The notes beneath the pieces were generated by a model that searched no databases, was not told the DNA's origin, and saw nothing but the letters and a program-made list of their open reading frames with translations. A DNA stretch of 64,000 nt from CANLBN01 sp965230205 (GTDB lineage Bacteria; Pseudomonadota; Gammaproteobacteria; Pseudomonadales; Cellvibrionaceae): positions 3,720,001 through 3,784,000 of the forward strand of contig OZ245996.1 in the NCBI GenBank assembly GCA_965230205.1, given 5' to 3'. The position numbers and the translations under genes were made by a program. Shown in pieces: positions 43,465 through 53,127 of the stretch. The stretch's first letter is position 1. Each line of letters begins with the position of its first letter.

Positions 43465-44550
43465 TTAATTCAGGAAGGGCTTGAAGGCATCGGTAAAAAC
43501 TGTACGATACCCAGCCGTTGGATTTTCGTTATCGTAAAAAATAAAATAAGCGGCTACATTTTCTTTTGTAGCCAAGGTAATCGCTGCTTGTTCACCTAAG
43601 ACATTTAAACCCGTTGCTAATGCATCTGCCTCTGCAGTCGTATCTGCAATGACAGTGACTGAAGCTATTGTGTGTTTAACAGGCCGGCCTGTTAATGGAT
43701 CTATTGTATGTGAGAAGCGCTGCCCACCTTCTTCAAAATAGTTTCGATAATCACCGGATGTTGCAATTGCTTTATTTGTTAATTGAACTAATTCTTGCGC
43801 TTCTTTTTGCAATAATGCTGGTTTTTCTATACCAATACGCCATTGTTTTTTCTGTGGGTTCTTTCCGTGAACTCGCATCTCACCGCCAATTTCAGCAAGG
43901 AAGCTTTCTACACTATATTGCTGCTGTAATAATTCAGCCAGCTTATCAACAGCATAACCTTTCGCAACGGCAGAGACATCTAACCATAAAGGGATACTTT
44001 TCTTAATAGACTGACTTTCAATATTCGTTGTAAGATTCTGCCAACCTACTCTACTTTTTGCCGCGTCTATTTCAATGGCATCAGGAATCTGGCTAGCCTC
44101 GCCTTTATGTTGCTTTTTACCAAAACCCCACAGTTCAACTAATGGACCAACAGTAATATCAAAGCGACCATTGGTAAGACCTGATATTTTTTGACTTAAA
44201 ACAACAACATCTAGAAACTCAGGAGAAACTTTTTGCCATTGATCAATCGGTGCTTCGTTAAAACGCATTATTTCAGAAGTACTGATATAAGTAGACATTT
44301 GTTGATTTAATGAATTCAACAAATCATCAATGTCTTTTTGTAAATCAGTCTGAACCAAATTGTCCGGTGGCGAAACTAAGGTGATGCTATAAGTGGTTCC
44401 CATGGTGGAACCACTTAGATACATAGTTTCTTGTGCAGCTTTTTCACTACATGCAAGAATACCGAATAAAAATACTGAAACTACAAATAAAAACGAGGCT
44501 CTAAACCATGGCCCCGTTTTTATTATTATCAATTGCTTTTGATGTTTCAA
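43465..44550 (-). CDS. apbE: FAD:protein FMN transferase ApbE
   Basis: This 361-aa lipoprotein (hydrophobic signal followed by FGILACSE lipobox) transfers FMN from FAD to threonines of NqrB and NqrC. Motifs are YLSGSTMGTTYSITL, LVELWGFGKK, LDVSAVAKGYAVDKLAELL, SFLAEIGGEMRVHG and the Mg-binding ATSGDYRNYF and TADALATGLNVLG stretches. It lies 16 bp after nqrF within the nqr operon. Confidence 0.96.
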   Translation of the reverse strand: MKHQKQLIIIKTGPWFRASFLFVVSVFLFGILACSEKAAQETMYLSGSTMGTTYSITLVSPPDNLVQTDLQKDIDDLLNSLNQQMSTYISTSEIMRFNEAPIDQWQKVSPEFLDVVVLSQKISGLTNGRFDITVGPLVELWGFGKKQHKGEASQIPDAIEIDAAKSRVGWQNLTTNIESQSIKKSIPLWLDVSAVAKGYAVDKLAELLQQQYSVESFLAEIGGEMRVHGKNPQKKQWRIGIEKPALLQKEAQELVQLTNKAIATSGDYRNYFEEGGQRFSHTIDPLTGRPVKHTIASVTVIADTTAEADALATGLNVLGEQAAITLATKENVAAYFIFYDNENPTAGYRTVFTDAFKPFLN

Positions 44551-44566
44551 AGTGCTTTAGCCGCCT

Positions 44567-45790
44567 TTAACCACCAAAGTCATCAAGCATGATGTTTTCG
44601 TCTTCAACACCCATATTTTTCAACATGTTAATGACGGCTTGGTTCATCATTGGTGGCCCACACATATAGTATTCACAATCTTCCGGGGCTGGGTGATTTT
44701 GCAAATACTCTTCCAGTAGAACATTATGGATAAACCCTGTTAGGCCTTCCCAGTTATCTTCTGGTTGAGGGTCAGATAACGCGATATGCCATTGGAAATT
44801 ATCGTTTTCAGCAGCCAATTCATCATAATCCTCTTGATAAAAGAGCTCACGTAATGAACGTGCACCATACCAGAAGCTAATCTTACGCTTACTTTTAAGG
44901 CGTCGAAGTTGATCAAAAATATGAGACCTCATTGGGGCCATACCTGCACCGCCACCGACAAAAATCATCTCAGCATCAGTCTCTTTCGCAAAGAATTCAC
45001 CGAATGGTCCATAAACTGTAATCTTATCGCCAGGCTTCATATTAAAAACATAAGAAGACATCTGACCAGGAGGGATACCTTGAGAACCTGGAGGTGGTGT
45101 TGCAATACGAATGTTAAATTTAACAACACCCTTCTCTTCAGGGTAGTTTGCCATTGAATAAGCACGAATAACGGGCTCATCCACTTTTGACTCTATGTTG
45201 AAGAAACCAAAACGCTCCCAGTCACCGCGATACTCTTCTTCAATATCAAAGTCTTTATATTTAACATGATGAGGAGGCACCTCAAGCTGAACATACCCAC
45301 CTGCACGAAAATCAACATTTTCGCCTTCAGGTAATTTTAACGTTAGCTCTTTAATAAATGTGGCCACATTAGGGTTGGACTCAACGGTGCATTCCCACTG
45401 TTTTACGCCGAAGACATCATCTTCAACTTCAACATCCATATCCTGCTTAACGGAAACCTGACAAGATAAACGCCAGCCTTCATTAGCCTCACGCTTAGTA
45501 AAGTGAGATTCTTCTGTTGGCAGGATACCGCCACCACCAGATTCAACAATACATTTACATTGCGCGCAACTGCCGCCGCCGCCGCATGCTGAAGGCAAAA
45601 ACAAACCAGCTTCTGCTAACGTCTGTAGTAATTTCCCGCCTGCTGGCACAGTAATTTTCTTTTCATGGTTCACGGTAATAACAACATCACCCGAACTCAC
45701 TAGCTTAGCGCGGGCAGATAAAATAATCCCCACTAAAGCTAAAACAAGCGCGGTGAACATGACGACACCAAGAATGATTTCAATATTCAT
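44567..45790 (-). CDS. nqrF: Na+-translocating NADH:quinone reductase subunit F
   Basis: This 407-aa NADH-oxidising entry subunit has an N-terminal helix, a 2Fe-2S ferredoxin domain with CGGGGSCAQCKC (cysteines at about 70-79) and a later partner cysteine in LSCQVSV. An FAD domain (RAYSMANYP) and an NADH-binding domain (FVGGGAGMAPMRSHIFDQL, YMCGPPMMNQAV) follow. Full length. It is the last structural nqr gene, 20 bp after nqrE. Confidence 0.97.
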   Translation of the reverse strand: MNIEIILGVVMFTALVLALVGIILSARAKLVSSGDVVITVNHEKKITVPAGGKLLQTLAEAGLFLPSACGGGGSCAQCKCIVESGGGGILPTEESHFTKREANEGWRLSCQVSVKQDMDVEVEDDVFGVKQWECTVESNPNVATFIKELTLKLPEGENVDFRAGGYVQLEVPPHHVKYKDFDIEEEYRGDWERFGFFNIESKVDEPVIRAYSMANYPEEKGVVKFNIRIATPPPGSQGIPPGQMSSYVFNMKPGDKITVYGPFGEFFAKETDAEMIFVGGGAGMAPMRSHIFDQLRRLKSKRKISFWYGARSLRELFYQEDYDELAAENDNFQWHIALSDPQPEDNWEGLTGFIHNVLLEEYLQNHPAPEDCEYYMCGPPMMNQAVINMLKNMGVEDENIMLDDFGG

Positions 45791-45810
45791 ATTTATTATC
45801 TACCTCGTTA

Positions 45811-46419
45811 TTACAGATCAATGCCGCCAAAGGACATGAAGCCCAGTGACATCAAACCAACGGTGATAAAAGTAATACCCAGGCCCTGTAAGCCATCCGG
45901 TACATCGCTGTATTTCATTTTCTCGCGAATTCCTGCCAATGCTGTTATTGCTAATGCCCAGCCAGTACCTGCACCAGCACCAAACACAATACTTTCTGAC
46001 AAGTTATAGTCACGCTCTACCATGAATAAAGATGAACCTAAAATTGCGCAGTTCACTGTAATCAACGGTAGAAATACACCTAAAGCGTTATACAAAGCAG
46101 GGACATATTTATCTAAAAACATCTCCAAAATTTGTACAAGTGCCGCAATAACACCAATGTAAACAATTAATCCAAGGAAGCTTAAGTCGACATCAGGTAA
46201 ACCAGCCCATGCTAAAGCACCATCTGCTAACAAGTAGGTGTATAACAAATTGTTAACTGGCGTTGTAATTGTCAAAACAACAATTACCGCGATTCCTAGA
46301 CCAATTGCCGCTTCTACTTTTTTAGAAACGGCAATAAAAGTACACATGCCTAAGAAGAAGGCAAGCGCCATATTGTCTATAAAAATAGATCGAATAAATA
46401 AGCTAAGTAATGCTTCCAT
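45811..46419 (-). CDS. nqrE: Na+-translocating NADH:quinone reductase subunit E
   Basis: This 202-aa membrane subunit has six helices. Conserved stretches are NMALAFFLGMCTFIAVSKK with a metal-centre cysteine, and VNCAILGSSLFMVERDYN. With NqrD it forms the antiparallel pair that coordinates an intramembrane Fe centre. It lies two bases after nqrD. Confidence 0.97.
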   Translation of the reverse strand: MEALLSLFIRSIFIDNMALAFFLGMCTFIAVSKKVEAAIGLGIAVIVVLTITTPVNNLLYTYLLADGALAWAGLPDVDLSFLGLIVYIGVIAALVQILEMFLDKYVPALYNALGVFLPLITVNCAILGSSLFMVERDYNLSESIVFGAGAGTGWALAITALAGIREKMKYSDVPDGLQGLGITFITVGLMSLGFMSFGGIDL

Positions 46420-46421
46420 TA

Positions 46422-47078
46422 TTAAGCCTCCTTAACTTTTGTATTCGGAGCAATTTTAAATTCATTCGCTTCGACCTGATCTTTTTTGACCGCTCGAATT
46501 GCCCAGATAAATAAACCAATAAGGAAGAATGCACTTGGCGGCAATAACAACATACCGTTAGAGATATACCAGCCACCTTCTGTTGCCAGAGAAAAGATCT
46601 CAATACCGAATAATTTGCCTGTACCAAATAATTCACGAATCACCGCAAGCCCTATTAAGATAGCGCTATAACCTAGGCCATTACCAATACCATCAAGGAA
46701 GCTTGGAATGGGAGGGTTTTTCATTGCGTAAGCTTCTGCACGTCCCATCACAATACAGTTAGTAATAATCAAACCAACAAAGACCGAGAGCTGTTTACTG
46801 ATATCGTAAGCAACAGCTTTAAGAACCTGATCAACAACGATAACCAATGATGCAATAATCGTCATCTGTATGATGATACGAATGCTGCTTGGTGCATGAT
46901 TTCTAACTAGAGAAACGAAGAAGTTTGAAAAACCAGTGACTAGAATTACCGCGATACACATCACCAAGGTAACTTTCAAACTACTTGTAACAGCTAAGGC
47001 AGAACAAATACCTAATATCTGTAAAGCAATAGGGTTATCTTCAAAAATTGGCTTAAATAATAGCTCTTTAACTTTCAT
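46422..47078 (-). CDS. nqrD: Na+-translocating NADH:quinone reductase subunit D
   Basis: This 218-aa membrane subunit has six helices, with NPIALQILGICSALAVTSSL (metal-site cysteine) and GLIITNCIVMGRAEAYAMKN, homologous to NqrE. It lies two bases after nqrC in the operon; spacing throughout nqrA-E is a few bases, consistent with coupled translation. Confidence 0.97.
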   Translation of the reverse strand: MKVKELLFKPIFEDNPIALQILGICSALAVTSSLKVTLVMCIAVILVTGFSNFFVSLVRNHAPSSIRIIIQMTIIASLVIVVDQVLKAVAYDISKQLSVFVGLIITNCIVMGRAEAYAMKNPPIPSFLDGIGNGLGYSAILIGLAVIRELFGTGKLFGIEIFSLATEGGWYISNGMLLLPPSAFFLIGLFIWAIRAVKKDQVEANEFKIAPNTKVKEA

Positions 47079-47080
47079 GC

Positions 47081-47869
47081 CTAAACCTCCCCACTTTTTA
47101 GGTTACTGAGAAATTTGGCGTAACCCATATTACCCATCCAGAATTTAACCAAGTTATCGACACCTTTTGACGTTAATGTTGCACCTGATAAGCCATCGAC
47201 TTTATGTTCACGATCAGGAGTATTGTTATTCACTTTGCCTTTAATCACAGTGAGAGCAACATCAGTACTTGAATCGCCGTAAACCTTTTTACCTTGCCAT
47301 TGAGATTTCCAACTCGGGTTATCGACTTCACCACCCAAACCTGGCGTCTCGCCATGCTCATAAAAAGTTAAGCCTGAGACCGTTGTCAAATCAGACTCTA
47401 GAGAGATAAATCCATAAAGTGTTGACCAAAGACCATAACCTTTAATAGGTAAAATGACCTTCTTGACTTGCTCTCCTTCGTTAATCAAATACACTTTTGC
47501 ATATTTTTCTAGACGAGAGATTTTTGCAATATCAGCCTCAGCGGAAAGATCGGTTGATAATTTAGGGTCTTTAGCAGCTTTACGTTGATCATAACTTTCT
47601 AAATCAACAGCTTCTGAATATTCACCCGTTTCAAGATCAACAAGCTTGGTTGTAACATTTTCAAACATTTCGTTAATTGTTTGGCCATCAGCAATACCCT
47701 GCTCATATAAGCCTCCAGCCCTTAAAATATTAATTTTAAAGTCTTTAGATTTATTCGCGATCTGTGCTGGTTTGAGCATAACAGCCGCGGTAGAAACAAT
47801 GACTGAACAAACAATACATAGTAGAAATGCAACGATAAAGGTTTTTTGAATAGAATCTTTATTAGACAC
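47081..47869 (-). CDS. nqrC: Na+-translocating NADH:quinone reductase subunit C
   Basis: This 262-aa subunit has one N-terminal helix and a periplasmic FMN domain. The covalent FMN site is the threonine of SGATLTSKG near the C-terminus. GTG 47869 (SNKDSIQKTFIVAFLL) is chosen because GGAGG lies six bases upstream and homologues start there; the longer frame from 47914 lies inside nqrB. The start overlaps the nqrB stop by eight bases. Confidence 0.95.
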   Translation of the reverse strand: MSNKDSIQKTFIVAFLLCIVCSVIVSTAAVMLKPAQIANKSKDFKINILRAGGLYEQGIADGQTINEMFENVTTKLVDLETGEYSEAVDLESYDQRKAAKDPKLSTDLSAEADIAKISRLEKYAKVYLINEGEQVKKVILPIKGYGLWSTLYGFISLESDLTTVSGLTFYEHGETPGLGGEVDNPSWKSQWQGKKVYGDSSTDVALTVIKGKVNNNTPDREHKVDGLSGATLTSKGVDNLVKFWMGNMGYAKFLSNLKSGEV

Positions 47870-49061
47870 GAGCCAACCTCCTCTTAACATTCGCTTGCAC
47901 CACGAAATGGTCAATCAATGGCGCAAATAAGTTGGCAAAAAGTATTGCCAGCATAATTCCTTCAGGGAACGCAGGGTTAATTACCCGAATCAGAATAGTC
48001 ATAAAACCAATCAGAGCGCCAAAGTACCACTTACCTTTATTGGTCATAGAAGCCGATACAGGATCAGTTGCCATGAATACCATACCAAAAGCAAACCCAC
48101 CCATTACTAAATGCCAATACCAAGGCACATTAAACATAGCGTTAGTGTCAGACCCGATCCAATTCAATAAGGTAGATGTTGCAACCATGCCAATCATGAC
48201 ACCTGCCATAATTCGCCAAGAAGCGATGCGTGTCAGCAATAATACTGCGCCACCAATAAAGATCATTAATGTTGACGTTTCACCAATAGAGCCCTGGATA
48301 TTACCAAAGAAGGCATTCATCCAACCGATTTGGCTATTCAACATATCCACACCACCGCTTGCCGCTTGCGACAATGATGTAGCGCCAGTGTAGCCATCAA
48401 CCGCAGTCCAAACCGTATCACCTGACATATGTGCAGGGTACGCAAAATAAAGGAACGCACGACCAGTCAATGCCGGGTTAAGGAAGTTTTTACCGGTACC
48501 ACCAAATACTTCTTTACCTATAACAACGCCAAAGCTAATACCTAAGGCGGCTTGCCAAAGTGGTATATCTGGAGGGCAGATTAAAGAAAATAGAATAGAA
48601 GTCACAAAGAAGCCTTCGTTTACTTCATGCCCACGCTTCATTGCAAAAAGCACTTCCCAAAACCCACCGACAACAAATACTGTCGCATAAATAGGTAAGA
48701 AATATGCTGCGCCATGCCAGAAACAGTCCCAAACGCTATTTGGGTCATAGCTGGCAAAAAGTTCGATGAGACCACCATGCCAACCTTCAACAGCTGCCAA
48801 ACCAAGGTCTGCCATAATCGTATTAGCTTGGTAACCAACGTTATACATACCATAAAACATGGCCGGAAATGTACATAACCAGACAGTAATCATGATACGT
48901 TTAAGATCAACACCGTCACGAACGTGAGATGTTGTTTTTGTTACATCACTAGGGCGATAAAAGATGGTGTCGACAGCTTCATATAGCGCGTACCAACTTT
49001 CGTACTTACCACCCTTATGAAAATGAGGCTCTAAATCTTTAAGAACTGTTTTTAATCCCAT
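47862..49061 (-). CDS. nqrB: Na+-translocating NADH:quinone reductase subunit B
   Basis: This 399-aa membrane subunit has about ten helices. The covalent FMN threonine is in DGYTGATSLSQAA, and GKEVFGGTGKNFLNPALTGRAF is the riboflavin/quinone region shared with RnfD. It is central to sodium translocation. It starts three bases after the nqrA stop. Confidence 0.97.
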   Translation of the reverse strand: MGLKTVLKDLEPHFHKGGKYESWYALYEAVDTIFYRPSDVTKTTSHVRDGVDLKRIMITVWLCTFPAMFYGMYNVGYQANTIMADLGLAAVEGWHGGLIELFASYDPNSVWDCFWHGAAYFLPIYATVFVVGGFWEVLFAMKRGHEVNEGFFVTSILFSLICPPDIPLWQAALGISFGVVIGKEVFGGTGKNFLNPALTGRAFLYFAYPAHMSGDTVWTAVDGYTGATSLSQAASGGVDMLNSQIGWMNAFFGNIQGSIGETSTLMIFIGGAVLLLTRIASWRIMAGVMIGMVATSTLLNWIGSDTNAMFNVPWYWHLVMGGFAFGMVFMATDPVSASMTNKGKWYFGALIGFMTILIRVINPAFPEGIMLAILFANLFAPLIDHFVVQANVKRRLARV

Positions 49062-49064
49062 AAT

Positions 49065-50408
49065 TTAGCCCTCCTTCTCTATGCGTGTAAGGTTATCCCG
49101 TAAGATTGGGCCATACTCATATTTACCTGGGCAAACATAGGTACACAAAGCTAAATCCTCTTCATCAAGTTCAAGACACCCTAATTTCTGAGCCATATCA
49201 GTATCACCTACAATGAGCGAGCGTAATAACTGAGTAGGCAAAATATCGAGCGGCATAATATTTTCGTAAGAACCAACCGGCACCATCGCTCTTTCACTAC
49301 CCATAGTCGTAGTTGTAAAGTCGTATTTTTTCCCTTTAAACAAACTGGAAACATAGATACCTAAGGTTGAAAAATACTCAAAGCCTGGACGAAGATAGTG
49401 TAAGAATTGTCGGTCATCGCCTTCTACTAATACACTAACTTGGTTGTGATATCGCCCTAAATAAGCAAATGGGCCTTTTGCTGTGCGCCCACCAAAAACA
49501 GAGCCTGAAATAATACGATTATTACCAGACTTTAATTCACCTGCCGTTAACTCATCTAAGTTCGCACCCAAACGTGTTTTTAGAAGGCGTGGTTTACTCA
49601 CCTGAGGACCTCCGACAGCAACCACACGATCAGTATAAATTTTACCCGTGGTGAATAGATGGCCAAACGCAATCACTTCTTGATAGCCAATCGTCCATAC
49701 CGTTTTATTAACATTCACTGGGTTGAGATAATGAATATGTGTTCCTGAATTGCCTGCAGGATGCACGCCTGAGAATGCTTCAACTTTTAGCTTTGGATTA
49801 TTGGGAACAGACATATCAGCATCAGCGGCTTTGCAAACAAATACATCGCCTTCTGTTAACTTAGTTAACAGCATTAAGCCAAGACTAAAAGCTTCTGCCT
49901 GTGAAGCAATCACTACCTTAGGATCACCTGCTAAAGGATTAGTATCCATTGCATTAACAAATATAGAAGCAGGAGTAGAAGCAGGAGAAGGAACCTTACT
50001 ATAAGGTCGAGTTCGAAAAGCACACCACTGTCCAGAAGCGACTAAATTTTCAACAACCTTTTCAGAGGTAAGTGCTGGAATTTCTTCAGCTTTATAGCTT
50101 GCAAATGCTTCAGCTTCATCGCCTTCAACATCAATAACAACAGACTGCAGTACACGGCGAGCGCCACGGTTAACCGCAGCAATAGTACCTGATGCTGGAG
50201 CTGTATAACGTACTCCCTCTGTTTTTTTATCGGTAAATAATAGCTGGCCTAGCTTTACCTTATCGCCTTCCTTAACTTCCATTGTCGGTTTCATACCGTG
50301 ATAATCTGGGCCAATAACAGCAACTGATCGTGCTTTAGGGGCTTCGCTAATAAGCTGCTCAGGACTGCCTGTGATAGGCAAGTTTAATCCCCGACGGATT
50401 TTGATCAT
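49065..50408 (-). CDS. nqrA: Na+-translocating NADH:quinone reductase subunit A
   Basis: This 447-aa peripheral quinone-binding subunit begins with KIRRGLNLPITGSPEQ and has GPDYHGMKPTMEVKEGDKVK, TTTMGSERAMVPVGSYE and LGCLELDEEDLALCTYVCPGK. It is the first gene of an nqrABCDEF-apbE-nqrM-sthA series on the minus strand, preceded by 964 bases without a gene. AGGT lies about nine bases before the ATG. Confidence 0.97.
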   Translation of the reverse strand: MIKIRRGLNLPITGSPEQLISEAPKARSVAVIGPDYHGMKPTMEVKEGDKVKLGQLLFTDKKTEGVRYTAPASGTIAAVNRGARRVLQSVVIDVEGDEAEAFASYKAEEIPALTSEKVVENLVASGQWCAFRTRPYSKVPSPASTPASIFVNAMDTNPLAGDPKVVIASQAEAFSLGLMLLTKLTEGDVFVCKAADADMSVPNNPKLKVEAFSGVHPAGNSGTHIHYLNPVNVNKTVWTIGYQEVIAFGHLFTTGKIYTDRVVAVGGPQVSKPRLLKTRLGANLDELTAGELKSGNNRIISGSVFGGRTAKGPFAYLGRYHNQVSVLVEGDDRQFLHYLRPGFEYFSTLGIYVSSLFKGKKYDFTTTTMGSERAMVPVGSYENIMPLDILPTQLLRSLIVGDTDMAQKLGCLELDEEDLALCTYVCPGKYEYGPILRDNLTRIEKEG

Positions 50409-51372
50409 AAATCTCTAACCTGATTGTAATGTGGGATACAAAAAATCCAAAATGATTCGACTCTTAATTCTTACGGCTCACTAGAATTCGTCCTTATAAC
50501 TTTGTCGTCTAATTTATTTATAGTAATTCCCTTACATTATTTAAGTCATTGTGACAGCAACCTAAATAAATAAGCCAGTTTTAAGTATTCATAACTATTT
50601 AGCATAAATACCGATTAAAACTATTTAAGTGTAGACCAATATACAAAACTATATTGACAGAGTTCGAATGCCGGCAATTATAAGGCTGACTATGCAGGCT
50701 TTCCAGTTAAAACATTGTTTTTATTCTTAAAATGCATAAATAATTTAATGGCGCGAAAAAATACATCAAATAAAACGCTCCCTAATACCAAACGAAAGTA
50801 TAACTTTTTTGCTTTTTGATTAAGAAATAAGCCAATATCGATTGACCAAGAAATCAAAAATAGAAAAGTCTCTCAATAGCTTTTGAGCTATTAAATTACA
50901 CCTTACAGCACCCATTGAGACTGGTTTGAGTCAACGCATCACTGATGACCGCAACTCAATTAACTTACATTAAAAGGATAAACGATACAAAAATTCTCAT
51001 TTCCTATAAATATAAGACAAAATAATAATTCTTCAATCAGAAATCACAGCAATATTTATTAACTAAGAAAACAAAAAATTTTAAAACCTTGAACGTGATC
51101 CCCAACAAATTCCAGGAAAATAAAATAATAACTCTTCAAATTATGACGTGTTTTTCAGGCTACCTGCCCTCTTTACTATTTTATAGCTAAGCAGCTATAA
51201 CTATATTTATAGCCATACCCGCAATGGCAACATCATTATCATCATTTAGTCAAAGCACTCAGTAAAATCATGCAAAGACTAATTATTTATCATAAATAAA
51301 TTAAAGTTTACTGCTTGAGAAATAAAAAAGGCCCAACAATGTGGGCCTTATAAAATAGAAATGTAAGTAGAA
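50409..51372. other. 964-bp gene-free region between nqrA and gap
   Basis: No credible open frame is present on either strand. The region is AT-rich, holds the nqr promoter, an 8-bp stem hairpin (TTATAGCT, AAGC, AGCTATAA at 51181-51200) and, at its right end, the gap terminator. From memory, Pseudomonas carries a transporter gene between nqrA and gap, so this may be a degraded gene remnant. Confidence 0.55.
51325..51349 (-). terminator. Rho-independent terminator of gap
   Basis: On the minus strand the stem AAGGCCCA/TGGGCCTT (51349-51342 with 51335-51328) is followed by a T-run, 24 bases after the gap stop codon. Confidence 0.85.
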
Positions 51373-52824
51373 TTACGATTTTGCAGGATACACTTTGTAA
51401 GTCACACCTGACATCTGCTCAAGGCATCTCATAACCTGACAACTGTAACCAAACTCATTGTCGTACCAGCAGTAAACAATACAGCTATTCTCATTCACGA
51501 TCGTTGCTTTACTATCGAAGATACATGCTTGGCGAGAACCGATGAAATCACTGGAAACAACTTCAGGTGAATTAGTGAAATCTATTTGCTGCTGCAGCGG
51601 TGAATGCAAAGCAACCTCTCTCACATAATTATTTAACTCTTCTTTGGTTGTCGTCTTATCTAATTGCAGGTTCAAAATAGCCATAGAAACATTAGGTGTT
51701 GGCACCCGGATAGAATTACCGGTTAACTTACCCGCCAATTCAGGGATAGCTTTTTGCACTGCTTTTGCCGCACCAGTCTCAGTTAGCACCATATTTAATG
51801 CTGCACTGCGGCCACGCCTCTCACCACTATGATAATTATCGATCAAGTTTTGATCGTTTGTGTAAGAGTGAACAGTCTCAACATGTCCACGCTGAATGCC
51901 ATATTCATCCATTAACGCTTTCAATACTGGTGTAATAGCATTAGTCGTACAGGAAGCGGCAGAGATAATTTTATCTTCTGGATCAATCGTATTACTGTTA
52001 ATACCAAAGACGATATTCTTTAAGTCTCCTTTACCAGGAGCAGTTAATAGGACCTTCTTAACACCAGGAGATTGCAAATGCTGAGACAAGCCAGCTTCAT
52101 CACGCCATACGCCGGTATTATCAACAACAATGGCATCATTAATACCGTATTGTGTGTAGTCCACCTCTGATGGTGAATTGGCATAGACAATCTTTACTTC
52201 TGTACCATTACAAATCAAAGTATTGGTTTCTTCATCAACCCGGATGGTACCCTTGAAGCTGCCATGAACAGAATCACGGCGTAATAGACTAGCTCTCTTA
52301 ACCAAATCATTAGGGCTTTTACCTTTACGAACAACAATGGCTCTTAGACGTAACAGGTCACCACCGCCCTCTAGGATGAGTCTAGCCATTAAACGACCAA
52401 TACGGCCAAAACCGTATAGAACAACATCTTGCTTCTTAGCAAGCTCACCGTCAGAAGCTCCAATAAAGTCCGAAAGCTCGGCAGCAACCCACGCTTTAGT
52501 ATCTTCAGGCTCGCCGGCTTCCATATATTTAACCGCAAGTTTACCAACATCAACATGAACTGCGCCCAAGTCTAATTCGGTCATTGCCTGAAGTATCGGG
52601 AAACTTTCAAACTCCGAAAGCTCGTTTTCTTCAACCTGTCTTACCGCCCTGTGATGCTTCATAATATCGATGACAGAACGATTAACAAGTGATCGTCCAT
52701 ATATGAAAACTTTTACACCGTTTTCACGATGAAGCTTACCAATCATAGGGATCATTGCTTCTGCCAATGCTTCCCGCTCTTTCCAATCTTTAAAATAATC
52801 ATCCGGCTTAGGTCGATTCACCAC
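51373..52824 (-). CDS. gap: Glyceraldehyde-3-phosphate dehydrogenase, long form
   Basis: This 483-aa protein has a GAPDH domain from about residue 125: DVVLYGFGRIGRLMARLILE (Rossmann), catalytic cysteine in SAASCTTNAITPV, histidine in HVETVHSYTNDQNLID and YDNEFGYSCQVM at the end. A roughly 125-residue N-terminal extension of unknown role precedes it, as in the about 480-aa GAPDH paralogue of pseudomonads next to mfd. It interconverts glyceraldehyde-3-phosphate and 1,3-bisphosphoglycerate. It is divergent from mfd across 303 bp that hold no gene. Confidence 0.94.
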   Translation of the reverse strand: MVNRPKPDDYFKDWKEREALAEAMIPMIGKLHRENGVKVFIYGRSLVNRSVIDIMKHHRAVRQVEENELSEFESFPILQAMTELDLGAVHVDVGKLAVKYMEAGEPEDTKAWVAAELSDFIGASDGELAKKQDVVLYGFGRIGRLMARLILEGGGDLLRLRAIVVRKGKSPNDLVKRASLLRRDSVHGSFKGTIRVDEETNTLICNGTEVKIVYANSPSEVDYTQYGINDAIVVDNTGVWRDEAGLSQHLQSPGVKKVLLTAPGKGDLKNIVFGINSNTIDPEDKIISAASCTTNAITPVLKALMDEYGIQRGHVETVHSYTNDQNLIDNYHSGERRGRSAALNMVLTETGAAKAVQKAIPELAGKLTGNSIRVPTPNVSMAILNLQLDKTTTKEELNNYVREVALHSPLQQQIDFTNSPEVVSSDFIGSRQACIFDSKATIVNENSCIVYCWYDNEFGYSCQVMRCLEQMSGVTYKVYPAKS

Positions 52825-53127
52825 AAATACCTTTATTAAGAGTTCAAAATTAAGAGTTCAAAATAAGACTTGCACAACAAGCTTAATTTAGGGCGCGTAT
52901 TATCTTGCTTAAGGGCCTCAAGTGCAAGTTTTGACCAAGCATTACCGTCATAATTCGACAGAAAAAACCAACTGTTTACGCCTGAGCTCAAAAGATGAGT
53001 TTACTGATGCCAAAAGGATGAATGAATCACATTAATTCAGAGACTAACCGCTGAAGGTCCGATAAAATGGCCCCATATACATTTCAGATTATTTTCCTAA
53101 ACCTTTTCAGAACGTTGTATTTCATTA

